From the IMG/VR virus record IMGVR_UViG_3300025876_000018, positions 1 through 64,000 of that record: a stretch of 64,000 bases of DNA; one strand, written 5' to 3'. Made by a program: the position numbers and the translations under genes. Below, one piece after another: positions 51,019 to 59,331 of this stretch. The notes under the pieces are model-generated. The model was given only the letters and a program-made list of their open reading frames with translations, had not been told where the DNA came from and ran no database searches. How positions within the stretch are numbered: the stretch's first letter is position 1; each line of letters starts with the position of its first letter. The stretch is from a virus.

Positions 51019-52407
51019 ATGGCAAAAAATGAGAGTTTAAATTTAGGTTATTTAGGGTATAGTTTTCAAGTTAAATTAGTTAAACAATTAGTAGAAGATC
51101 ATAAATTTTCAGAAAGTATTGTTTCTATTATAGATCCAAATTATTTTGACAATGAATATATGAGATTAATTGTTGCGAGTTTAAAAGATTATTATGAAAA
51201 ATATGAAACAATACCATCTTATGAGACTATATTTAATATAATTAAAAGTGAAGTAAGAAGGGAAATTGCTAAAGAATCTGCAACCGAATTAATCAAAGAA
51301 GTTAAAAATTCTGATAATAAAGATTGTTTACATATACAGGATGTCGCCATTAAGTTTTGTAAACAACAAGAACTCAAAAAAGCAACTCAAAAAATCCAAA
51401 AAATATTAGATACTGGTGATTTTGATAGGTATGATGAGTGTGAAGAATTAGTTAAACAAGCTATATCTGTAGGTACTGAAAAAGACGAAGGCGTTGATAT
51501 ATTTCACGCAATTGAAGATGTCCTTGCAGATGATTTTAGAGATCCTATTGCAACAGGTTTGGTTGGTATAGATAATCTTATGGGTGGAGGATTATCTAAG
51601 GGTGAGTTAGGTGTTATATTGGCAGCGTTTGGTGTGGGTAAAACTACATTAATTACTAGAATGGCGAACACTGCTTATTTAGAAGGTAAAAATGTGGTAC
51701 AGATTTTTTTTGAGGACAACGTTAAGGTAATCCAAAGAAAACATCTATCATGTTTTTCTGAAATAAATTTAAGTGAGTTAGGTGATAGAAAAGAAGAAGT
51801 AAAAGAACTTATCCCTAAATTCCAAAATTTAAATGGTAACTTAATACTTAAAAAAATGTCTAGTGATGGTACTACTATACCACATATAAAACAATACTTA
51901 CGTAAACTAACTTCGTCAGGTGTAAAACCTGATATTGTATTTGTTGACTACATAGACTGTATCCAACCCACAAAACAATTTAAAGATGAATATAGTGGCG
52001 AAGGTAATGTTATGAGACAATTCGAAACTATGTTAGCAGAATTAGATGTGGCTGGATGGACTGCAGTGCAAGGTAACCGAAGTGCTATCGGAGCAGATTT
52101 GGTAGAAGCTAACATGATGGGAGGATCAATCAAAAAAGGACAAATAGGGCACTTTATATTGTCAGTTGCTAAAACTTTAGAACAAAAAGAAGAAGGTAGA
52201 GCAACTTTAGCCATTCTTAAATCACGTTTTGGTAGGGACGGAGTAGTTTTCGATGATATTGTATTTGATAATGGTACATTAGTTATAGATACTAGTCAAA
52301 GTAATGACGTAACACTTTTACAACATGGAAAAGGACAAAAGAAAAAGGAGTCAGACTTTATTAGTAGTACTATAGAGAAACGAAGAAGTTCTACAAATAA
52401 TAATTAA
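51019..52407 (+). CDS. Replicative DNA helicase, gp41/DnaB-like
   Basis: A 462-aa hexameric 5'-3' replicative helicase. Walker A is AAFGVGKTT (202-210), after TGLVGIDNLMGGGLSKGELGVI, the usual DnaB-family lead-in. Walker B is PDIVFVDYIDCIQP near 308-321. The FFEDN element near 233-237 corresponds to the catalytic-Glu strand, and AVQGNRSA near 352-359 to the sensor motif H3. The N-terminal 160 residues are the helical collar domain. T4 gp41 is 475 aa. Cells of this operon (gp32, UvsX, RNase H, helicase) correspond to one T4 replisome set; polymerase, clamp and primase are outside the window. Confidence 0.92.
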   Translation: MAKNESLNLGYLGYSFQVKLVKQLVEDHKFSESIVSIIDPNYFDNEYMRLIVASLKDYYEKYETIPSYETIFNIIKSEVRREIAKESATELIKEVKNSDNKDCLHIQDVAIKFCKQQELKKATQKIQKILDTGDFDRYDECEELVKQAISVGTEKDEGVDIFHAIEDVLADDFRDPIATGLVGIDNLMGGGLSKGELGVILAAFGVGKTTLITRMANTAYLEGKNVVQIFFEDNVKVIQRKHLSCFSEINLSELGDRKEEVKELIPKFQNLNGNLILKKMSSDGTTIPHIKQYLRKLTSSGVKPDIVFVDYIDCIQPTKQFKDEYSGEGNVMRQFETMLAELDVAGWTAVQGNRSAIGADLVEANMMGGSIKKGQIGHFILSVAKTLEQKEEGRATLAILKSRFGRDGVVFDDIVFDNGTLVIDTSQSNDVTLLQHGKGQKKKESDFISSTIEKRRSSTNNN

Positions 52408-52446
52408 TTTAGGGTAACAAATCTTTGATTTATATGATAAGTCATT

Positions 52447-54351
52447 ATGGAATACTTACCCCCTAAAAAAAGAAAAAAATTTAAAAATATGGAGTTATCA
52501 AACAAAATTTTATCGGACATTACAGTACATATGAAGTACGCAAAATATATACCAGAATTAAATAGAAGAGAAACTTGGGAAGAATTAGTCACTAGAAATA
52601 AAAATATGCATATTAAGAGATATCCTGAACTAAAAGAGGAAATCGAATTAAAATATAAATATGTGTACGAAAAAAAGGTATTACCATCTATGAGGTCAAT
52701 GCAGTTCGCTGGTAAACCTATTGAGATATCACCTAATAGAGTTTATAATTGTGCATTCCTACCTATAGATCACGTAGATGCATTTTCAGAAACTATGTTC
52801 CTACTTTTAGGTGGGACAGGTGTAGGATATTCAGTTCAAAAACATCATGTAGAAACATTAATGCCAATCAATAAACCTTATAACAAAAGAAAGAGAAGGT
52901 TTTTAGTGGGAGATTCCATTGAAGGTTGGTCTGACGCAATTAAGGTATTAATGAAATCTTACATAGGAGATAAAAGAAGTTCTAAAATTGAATTTGATTT
53001 TTCTGATATCAGACCTAAAGGTGCTAGGTTGGTTACTTCTGGTGGTAAAGCTCCAGGACCACAACCATTAAAAGAGTGTATAGTTAAAATAACTGGAATA
53101 TTAGAAAATAAAAATGATGGAGAAAAATTATCTACATTAGAAACACATGATATTGTTTGTCATATTGCAGATGCAGTATTAGCAGGTGGTATTCGTAGAG
53201 CAGCATTAATTTCATTATTTAGTGCAGATGATGATGAGATGATTTCGTGTAAGTCAGGTAATTGGTGGGAATCAAACCCACAAAGAGGTAGGTCTAATAA
53301 CTCTGCAGTACTTATAAGACACAAAATTACTAAAAAATTCTTTATGGAATTATGGAAAAGAATTGAATTGTCGGGTGCTGGAGAACCAGGAATATACCTA
53401 TCAAATGATAAAGAATGGGGAACAAATCCATGTTGTGAAATAGCTTTAAGACCATTCCAATTCTGTAATTTATGTGAAGTAAATGTTTCAAATATCGAAT
53501 CACAAGCAGATTTAAACTATAGAGTTCAAGCGGCAGCCTTTATAGGGACATTACAAGCAGGTTACACTGACTTTCATTATTTAAGAGAAGTGTGGCAACA
53601 AACTACAGAGAAAGACGCTCTAATAGGTGTTTCTATGACTGGAATAGGTAGTGGAGTTGTATTGGGTTATGATTTAGAAAAATCTGCAGATATTGTAAAA
53701 AGAGAAAATAGTAGAGTTTCTAAACTTATAGGGATTAATAAGTCTGCTAGATGTACAACAGTAAAACCTGCAGGAACTACTTCGTTAACTTTAGGTACAT
53801 CTTCAGGAATACATGCTTGGCACAATGATTATTACATTAGAAGAATTAGAGTTGGTAAGAATGAGTCAATTTACAAATATTTAATTGTGAATCACCCAGA
53901 GTTATTAGAAGACGATTTCTTTAGGGCTCATGATACTGCAATTATTACCATACCACAAAAAGCACCAAAGGGTTCTATTTTAAGAACTGAATCACCTTTT
54001 GATTTATTAGAAAGAGTTAAGAAAGTTGCAACAGAATGGGTTAAAAGTGGTCACAGAACAGGATCTAACACACATAATGTATCTGCCACAATTTCATTAA
54101 GAGAGGAAGATTGGTATTTGGCGGGAGAATGGATGTGGACAAATAAAGAACATTATAATGGATTATCTGTATTACCATATGATGGTGGAACATATACTCA
54201 AGCACCTTTTGAAGATATTACGGAAGAAAAATATAATGAAATGATTAACCATTTAAATAATATTGATTTATCCCTTATTGTTGAAGAAACTGATGAAACT
54301 GATTTAAGTGGTGAGTTAGCTTGTGCAGGTGGTGCCTGTGAAATCCAATAG
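52447..54351 (+). CDS. nrdJ: Class II (B12-dependent) ribonucleotide reductase
   Basis: A 634-aa adenosylcobalamin-dependent reductase of the monomeric type (Lactobacillus RTPR, 739 aa, is the model). Key residues: C102 in VYNCAF and C340 in FQFCNLCE as the substrate-level disulfide pair; C329 in TNPCCE as the thiyl-radical cysteine, with N327 and E331; and C626 and C631 in CAGGAC at the C-terminus, with the same 5-residue spacing as RTPR's C731/C736 shuttle pair. It converts ribonucleotides to deoxyribonucleotides for phage DNA synthesis, without needing oxygen or a second subunit. It requires cobalamin from the host. Electrons may come from the phage glutaredoxin at 1865-2122. It is 39 nt downstream of the helicase. 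Confidence 0.92.
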   Translation: MEYLPPKKRKKFKNMELSNKILSDITVHMKYAKYIPELNRRETWEELVTRNKNMHIKRYPELKEEIELKYKYVYEKKVLPSMRSMQFAGKPIEISPNRVYNCAFLPIDHVDAFSETMFLLLGGTGVGYSVQKHHVETLMPINKPYNKRKRRFLVGDSIEGWSDAIKVLMKSYIGDKRSSKIEFDFSDIRPKGARLVTSGGKAPGPQPLKECIVKITGILENKNDGEKLSTLETHDIVCHIADAVLAGGIRRAALISLFSADDDEMISCKSGNWWESNPQRGRSNNSAVLIRHKITKKFFMELWKRIELSGAGEPGIYLSNDKEWGTNPCCEIALRPFQFCNLCEVNVSNIESQADLNYRVQAAAFIGTLQAGYTDFHYLREVWQQTTEKDALIGVSMTGIGSGVVLGYDLEKSADIVKRENSRVSKLIGINKSARCTTVKPAGTTSLTLGTSSGIHAWHNDYYIRRIRVGKNESIYKYLIVNHPELLEDDFFRAHDTAIITIPQKAPKGSILRTESPFDLLERVKKVATEWVKSGHRTGSNTHNVSATISLREEDWYLAGEWMWTNKEHYNGLSVLPYDGGTYTQAPFEDITEEKYNEMINHLNNIDLSLIVEETDETDLSGELACAGGACEIQ

Positions 54352-54353
54352 TT

Positions 54354-54575
54354 ATGACAGTAAACGCATCAAAGGATTGGGTACAACAATTATATGTTAG
54401 GGAGTTTGGAAACAAGATCCTTTCATCTGATTACTATTATGACAATGATGGTAGAATGGTTATGTCAGAAACATATCATAAAAAAAGAGGAAGTTGTTGT
54501 GGTAATGGTTGTTTACATTGTCCTTATAATCCACCACATGAAAGAGGTAGTGAAGAAATAAGAAAGTCATCGTAA
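54354..54575 (+). CDS. Small Cys-rich protein, DUF5522-like
   Basis: A 73-aa protein with the compact motif GSCCGNGCLHCPYNPP near 46-61, preceded by YYDNDGRMVMSETYHKKR. I associate this 'YH--RG-CCGNGC-HCPY' signature with short DUF5522-type proteins widespread in Bacteroidota; the four cysteines suggest metal binding. Its role is unknown. It starts 2 nt after the reductase gene, so it may be an accessory to it or simply co-transcribed. Its stop codon lies in the loop of the operon terminator. It may have been acquired from the host. Confidence 0.7.
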   Translation: MTVNASKDWVQQLYVREFGNKILSSDYYYDNDGRMVMSETYHKKRGSCCGNGCLHCPYNPPHERGSEEIRKSS

Positions 54576-54589
54576 GGTGACTTTTTTTG
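54563..54589 (+). terminator. Rho-independent terminator of replication operon
   Basis: AAAGTCATC (54563-54571), loop GTAA, GGTGACTTT, then further Ts. A stable stem with a tetraloop and a seven-T run. The reverse strand also forms the stem, so it may stop the convergent protease gene. Confidence 0.85.
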
Positions 54590-54591
54590 TT

Positions 54592-55161
54592 TTAAAATTT
54601 AAAATCTTTTGAATAAAGGTATTTAATCATTGATTCATCTTTTTCTGTGTAGTTTTCAGAGTGATAAATAATAGAATTACTTTCATTATGATGGTGTTTA
54701 AATCCTAACATATGAAACATTTCGTGTCTGATTACATACATTCGGTTATCTATATTCCAATCAACACCATTATCAATTTGTATTTCACAACCTATTAAAG
54801 TATGTTCATTGTATCTATCTATTTTATTGTAAGTATTACCAACATTACCACTCTCATCAGAAAAAGAATAAATTTCTTTCATTTCTTCATCAGTAAGAAA
54901 ATATATTATAGTATTTGAAGAATCTCTGTTGTCAACAATATTAATAGATATGGTTTCTAACAAATTATTAATTTTTATTGATGTTTTTAAAACCTCTAAT
55001 GAATCTTTTTTTGTATAATCACCGAATAAAAATATTTTGATATCAGATTCCCATCTACCGTCTTTTACCACATTATTTATTAAATGACTATGTGTAAAGT
55101 GATTTTGTGATAAAATATGGTTTGAAGTAAATATTAATAGTGTAATGATTAAATTTTTCAT
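54592..55161 (-). CDS. Secreted metzincin-type zinc protease
   Basis: A 189-aa protein read on the minus strand from ATG 55161. An upstream TTG extension to 55185 is possible but would overlap the promoter box, so the ATG is preferred. Residues 1-20 (MKNLIITLLIFTSNHILSQN) form a signal peptide. The zinc site is HEMFHMLGFKH at 146-156 (HExxHxxGxxH), defining the metzincin/matrixin clan, with an M-containing turn likely downstream. The rest lacks cysteines for disulfides, apart from GCEIQ. It is the only clearly secreted enzyme in the window. It could act on the host surface, on competing phages' receptors, or in lysis; the substrate is unknown. It is convergent with the replication operon and flanked by a terminator. 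Confidence 0.85.
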   Translation of the reverse strand: MKNLIITLLIFTSNHILSQNHFTHSHLINNVVKDGRWESDIKIFLFGDYTKKDSLEVLKTSIKINNLLETISINIVDNRDSSNTIIYFLTDEEMKEIYSFSDESGNVGNTYNKIDRYNEHTLIGCEIQIDNGVDWNIDNRMYVIRHEMFHMLGFKHHHNESNSIIYHSENYTEKDESMIKYLYSKDFKF

Positions 55162-55170
55162 AGTTGTTTT

Positions 55171-55180
55171 ATATTTATAT
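55171..55180 (+). promoter_or_regulatory. Late-type promoter motif
   Basis: ATATTTATAT, 41 nt before the ATG at 55221. Confidence 0.35.
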
Positions 55181-55182
55181 AA

Positions 55183-55190
55183 CAAATATA
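55183..55190 (-). promoter_or_regulatory. Bacteroidota-type -7 box for protease gene
   Basis: On the minus strand this reads TATATTTG, matching TAnnTTTG, about 22 nt before the protease ATG at 55161. It argues for the shorter start and for expression by host-type polymerase. Confidence 0.45.
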
Positions 55191-55220
55191 CAGTTTTTAT
55201 ATTAAACTGCCAAATTATTT

Positions 55221-57008
55221 ATGAAAAATTTAACAGAACAATTAAATAGAATTAAAAATTTAATGGTATATGAGAAGGGTACACCTATTAATGAGATTTC
55301 TACATCTAATAATAAAACTATAAGAAAACCTTCAGAAGAAAGTGGTGAAACTAAATCTTCAGAAGAAAGTGGTGAAACTAAATCTTCAGAAGAAAGTGGT
55401 GAAACTAATCCCACAAAAGGTGGAGAAGATTGTTTTGAAGTCAAAGCTTCAGGTGAATTTGTAGTTAATGTAAATAAAGGTAGTAAGGCGGTAACTAATT
55501 TTATTGTAAATTTAGAGAATTCAATTAAGAATAACCCATCATTTGATAAGTCTAAAGTTAAGGAGGGTTCAATGTATATCACTGATATAACACTACAAGG
55601 ATTTGCTAGTAATTTTTATGGTAATGCAGTAGAACCTGATTTTGATAATGATTGGTGTACAAAATGGGATAAAAGAGGTGGTTTATATGATGGGTTATGT
55701 TCTGAATGGAATATAAAACCATTTTCTGGAACAAAAAAAAGTAGTTATTCAGGAGATAAATCTACTAACAATAAATTAGCTGCCGATAGGGCAGTAAATG
55801 CGTATAATGCATTAAAAGACAAATTAACAGAAAAAGCAAAAGGGCAGGGTATAAAAATTTCACCAGATTTAAAACCTAAATATATAAAAGGGGGTACAAT
55901 ATATACTGAAGATAAAGTTGATGAAAATTGGAAAACTAGAATAAGTAACGGTAAAATAAATCCTGGACAAGTTGTCCTATGCACTGCAAAGGTGTGTTAT
56001 TCACTAAAAGAAGAGGAAGAAGAAGAAGAAGAAGGTTGTCCTGATAAATGTATGGAAAAAGACGCAAATGGGAAATGTGTATGTATAGAATCAAAAGGAT
56101 TAAAAGAGGTAGATGGAAAATGTGTTTGTATAAGAACTGAAAAGGCACCTAATGAAAATTGTGAGTGTAAAGAAAAAGAAGAAGAAACCTGTCCTGACAG
56201 TTGTATGGAAAAAACAGAAGAAGGTAAATGTAAATGTCCTTCTGATATGAAATATGATGAGGAAACAAAAAAATGTGTTTGTAAAGATGAAAATAAAGTA
56301 AAAGTGCCTGGTGGTTGTAAATGCGAAAATAAAAAACCACCATTAAAATGTGATTATAATAGAGGACCCATTCCAGGTAAAAGGGGTACAAAAGAAAACA
56401 ACTACGTTGGTAAGTCATTAGAAACTTCATTTCCTGTTGGTGCAAACGACTCAATAACAATAGATTTTGATTCAGTTGTAGTACCAGATGCATTTTATAT
56501 TAAATATGGGGATCAAGAGTATTGGAGCGGTTTTATGGGTTCTATATATGATATGGGGTATAAACAAGTTGCTTTATCTATTGAAGATAGAAAATTAATG
56601 TTACCTATACAAAGTAAACAAACAAAGGCAGACATAAAAGATTCCTTATCAAAAGGAGATGATGACTATAGTGATATGACTAATACAATTAGAAATTTTG
56701 TGGGGGAGTTAGTTATGTACAAAAGAAATAAAGATTTAATTGGTGCTATTAATAGTGCGATTAGTGATGTAGAAGGTAAAATGAAAGTTAATTCATTATT
56801 TGAAAATGGTGACAACAACGCAGAGTCAGTTACAGATAATATTATAAAAAGTGGTTCTATAAGAGATAACATTAAAAAATACGAAGGTATTATGAAAAGA
56901 AATGTTTCATTTACTATAGAAAAAGAAAATGAATCTTTACCATTAACAGTTTTAGTGTTCTCACCTTTAGATAAAACAATTTTCACTATGAAAGTTAAAT
57001 GTCAATAA
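55221..57008 (+). CDS. Tagged OmpA-like, Cys-rich protein
   Basis: A 595-aa protein. The tag is MKNLTEQLNRIKNLMVYEKG (LTE at 4-6, then INE at 23-25). Three SEESGETK-type repeats follow (about residues 37-63). Residues 75-255 resemble an OmpA-type peptidoglycan-binding domain (ITDITLQGFAS, then NNKLAADRAVNAYNALKDKL). Residues 270-385 hold 17 cysteines in repeated GKCxC and CPDxCMEK units, like a small disulfide or metal-binding array. The C-terminal 200 residues have IDFDSVVVPDAFYIKYGD, typical of beta-sandwich proteins. Upstream of gp25, so it probably belongs to the virion. A packaged or baseplate-tip role is inference. Confidence 0.7.
   Translation: MKNLTEQLNRIKNLMVYEKGTPINEISTSNNKTIRKPSEESGETKSSEESGETKSSEESGETNPTKGGEDCFEVKASGEFVVNVNKGSKAVTNFIVNLENSIKNNPSFDKSKVKEGSMYITDITLQGFASNFYGNAVEPDFDNDWCTKWDKRGGLYDGLCSEWNIKPFSGTKKSSYSGDKSTNNKLAADRAVNAYNALKDKLTEKAKGQGIKISPDLKPKYIKGGTIYTEDKVDENWKTRISNGKINPGQVVLCTAKVCYSLKEEEEEEEEGCPDKCMEKDANGKCVCIESKGLKEVDGKCVCIRTEKAPNENCECKEKEEETCPDSCMEKTEEGKCKCPSDMKYDEETKKCVCKDENKVKVPGGCKCENKKPPLKCDYNRGPIPGKRGTKENNYVGKSLETSFPVGANDSITIDFDSVVVPDAFYIKYGDQEYWSGFMGSIYDMGYKQVALSIEDRKLMLPIQSKQTKADIKDSLSKGDDDYSDMTNTIRNFVGELVMYKRNKDLIGAINSAISDVEGKMKVNSLFENGDNNAESVTDNIIKSGSIRDNIKKYEGIMKRNVSFTIEKENESLPLTVLVFSPLDKTIFTMKVKCQ
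55329..55409 (+). repeat. 27-nt tandem repeat, three copies
   Basis: TCTTCAGAAGAAAGTGGTGA plus AACTAAA, three near-identical in-frame units (55329-55355, 55356-55382, 55383-55409) encoding SEESGETK. Only the first and last base positions differ, so the expansion is recent. Confidence 0.9.
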
Positions 57009-57051
57009 AAGATTTATATTTTACCATTTCTTTTCAAAAAATATATAGTAC

Positions 57052-57061
57052 AATATTTATA
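57052..57061 (+). promoter_or_regulatory. Late-type promoter motif upstream of gp25
   Basis: AATATTTATA, 5 nt before the gp25 ATG at 57067; nearly leaderless. Confidence 0.5.
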
Positions 57062-57066
57062 TACAA

Positions 57067-57450
57067 ATGGCAAAGACTAGATATATAAATATTGATTTTC
57101 CTTTTAAAGATAGTAAAAAAGGTTTTTACTTAGAATTAAATCAAACAGACAAAGATGCTATTAGGGCAGACTTACTTCACTTGTTGTTAACAAACAAAGG
57201 TGAAAGACTATATCTACCTGATTTCGGAAGTGATTTGAGAAAATATATCTTTGAACCTAACGATAATGTAACACACTCAAGTATTAAAGACAATCTAAAC
57301 GACACTATCTCTAAATATATACCTAACCTAACAGTAGATAGTATAAAGTTTGAGAATAATGATTTAGAGGAGGCAATAGTAGTGGTATTAACATATACAG
57401 TGTCAGAAGGAACATTTACTAATACTGATACTGTAACATTAACATTTTAA
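57067..57450 (+). CDS. Baseplate wedge protein gp25
   Basis: A 127-aa gp25-like wedge protein (T4 gp25 is 132 aa), which nucleates sheath assembly on the baseplate. Core motifs: FPFKDSKKGFYLELNQTDKDAIRADLLHLLLTNKGERLYLPDFGSDLRKYIFE near 11-63. The 'L-T--GER---P-FG--L---IFE' segment is diagnostic of the gp25/GPW family. Located immediately upstream of gp6 (3-nt gap), as in many contractile-tail systems. Its own late-type promoter sits directly before it. Confidence 0.92.
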   Translation: MAKTRYINIDFPFKDSKKGFYLELNQTDKDAIRADLLHLLLTNKGERLYLPDFGSDLRKYIFEPNDNVTHSSIKDNLNDTISKYIPNLTVDSIKFENNDLEEAIVVVLTYTVSEGTFTNTDTVTLTF

Positions 57451-57453
57451 AAT

Positions 57454-59283
57454 ATGATAAAAAAAATTGATTATAACGCTAGAAATTTTACAGATGTAAG
57501 GACACAATTAATTGAGTTCATACAAAAGTATTACCCAGAAACTTTTTCTGACTTTAATGATGCGTCAGTCGGAATGATGTTATTGGAGTTAAATGCGGCA
57601 GTAGGTGATATGTTATCATTCCACACCGATAGGATGTTTAATGAAACACAAATTAATTATGCGCAAGAAAGGTCTTCAGTTTTAGAATTGGCTAGAACGT
57701 TTGGGTTAAACATACCAGGAAAGAGACCGAGTATTACAATTGTAGATTGGACGGTGAGTAATGTACCAGTTAAGGGTGATACATTTGATATAAGTTATTT
57801 ACCTAAAATACTAAAAGGTTCACAAGCCACAGGTGCTGGTAAAGTATTTGAATTGGTAGAGGATAGTGATTTTTCTTCACCATTTACAACGGGAGGTATA
57901 CCTAATAGATTGATTATACCTAACATTGATGGTAGTGGAATTATCCAAAACTACTCCATAACCAAAAGAGAAATCATGTTAAATGGTATAACTAAAACAT
58001 ATAAAAAAGTATTAACTAGGGGTGATTATACTCCATTTTTAGAGGTAGTTTTACCTGAAGACAATGTATTATCTATAGAAAATATTATAACCAAAGAAGG
58101 AACAAACTTAGTAAATCAACCAACGGAAGAAGAATTTAATGATTTTAATTTAAATTATTTTGAGGTACCCTCATTGGCGCAATCACAAATATATGTTGTT
58201 GATGAAAATGGTGTATCTGATAGAGAAGGTGTTGTTGTAGGAAAATGGAAAAATGCTTCACAAAGATTTATAAAAGAATTTACTGATAATGGGTTTTGTA
58301 AAATTATCTTTGGTGGTGGTGACTCCGATGTCTCAGAATTAAATGAATTTATTGGATGTAGAGGTCAAATAGATAGAATTGGTAATACTATCAATAATCA
58401 GTCATTAGGTGATATCCCCCAACCAAACAATACGTTGTTTGTTAAATATAGAATAGGTGGAGGTGAAGACAGTAATGTCGGACCAAATACAATTAACACT
58501 TTGGGTACTATAAGTACTGTTATAAATGGAGATTCTTCAGAGATTAATAGAATTATTAGAGATAGTATAAGTGTTAATAACCCTATTCCAGCATTAGGTG
58601 GTAAAGAGCAGCCTTCAGTAGAAGAGATAAAAAACTTAGTTAGATATAACTTTTCATCGCAAAATAGATGTGTTACTATAAAAGACTATCAAAGTAGAAT
58701 CCCATTGATGCCGGGAGAATTCGGAGTACCATTTAGAAATGGTGTATGGGAAGAAAGAAATAAAATAAACGTTTCAATATTAGCATTAGATGAAAATGGT
58801 AAATTAACAACACAATCTACCTCAGCCTTAAAAGAAAATATTGCTGAATATTTGGCGGATTTTAGAATGGTTAATGATTATGTTACAATAAAAAATGGTA
58901 GGGTATATAACTTATCTTTTGAAGTTGATATTTTTGCAGATAAGGCAGTACCTAAAGGTGATGTCATTAGTGGTGTGATAGAAAGTATTAAAACTTATTT
59001 TGATATTAATAAATGGGATATGGGTGACAATATCTATATTTCACAATTAGTTGAGAATATTAACAATGTAGGTGGCGTATTAAATGTAACAGATTTAAGA
59101 GTTTTTAATAAAGTTAATGAAAATGGTAAATATTCATTAAATGAAATCGCTCAACCGTATATTGATGAAGAAACAAAACAAATAGATTTGTTAGGTAGGT
59201 ACACTTTGTTTGGAGAACCTAACGGAATGTTTGAGATTAAATATCCTAATAAAGATATAAAAGTAACAATTTCTACTTCATAA
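57454..59283 (+). CDS. Baseplate wedge protein gp6 (baseplate J-like)
   Basis: A 609-aa wedge protein, close to T4 gp6 (660 aa), which forms the inner baseplate ring. Diagnostic start: NARNFTDVRTQLIEFIQKYYPETFSDFNDASVGMMLLELNAAVGDMLSFHTDRMFNE. The C-terminal J-like core includes RNGVWEERNKINVSILALDENGKL and an SQNRCVTIKDYQSRIPLMPGEFG stretch near 400-425 ('R-VT--DY'). Follows gp25 by 3 nt. In T4, gp7 comes next; here a small membrane-type protein and the giant gene at 59822 follow. Confidence 0.92.
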   Translation: MIKKIDYNARNFTDVRTQLIEFIQKYYPETFSDFNDASVGMMLLELNAAVGDMLSFHTDRMFNETQINYAQERSSVLELARTFGLNIPGKRPSITIVDWTVSNVPVKGDTFDISYLPKILKGSQATGAGKVFELVEDSDFSSPFTTGGIPNRLIIPNIDGSGIIQNYSITKREIMLNGITKTYKKVLTRGDYTPFLEVVLPEDNVLSIENIITKEGTNLVNQPTEEEFNDFNLNYFEVPSLAQSQIYVVDENGVSDREGVVVGKWKNASQRFIKEFTDNGFCKIIFGGGDSDVSELNEFIGCRGQIDRIGNTINNQSLGDIPQPNNTLFVKYRIGGGEDSNVGPNTINTLGTISTVINGDSSEINRIIRDSISVNNPIPALGGKEQPSVEEIKNLVRYNFSSQNRCVTIKDYQSRIPLMPGEFGVPFRNGVWEERNKINVSILALDENGKLTTQSTSALKENIAEYLADFRMVNDYVTIKNGRVYNLSFEVDIFADKAVPKGDVISGVIESIKTYFDINKWDMGDNIYISQLVENINNVGGVLNVTDLRVFNKVNENGKYSLNEIAQPYIDEETKQIDLLGRYTLFGEPNGMFEIKYPNKDIKVTISTS

Positions 59284-59331
59284 TAATTACTTTTTAAAAA
59301 AATGAATTAGTTTTATAATAAAATTAAAATT

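Noticed and set aside
55162-55185. TTG start extending the metzincin by 8 residues
   Set aside because: It would begin within a TATATTTG promoter box and adds charged residues before an otherwise good signal peptide; ATG 55161 preferred.
55329-55409. Possible CRISPR-like direct repeats
   Set aside because: The three 27-nt units are directly adjacent without spacers, and are in frame within a coding gene.
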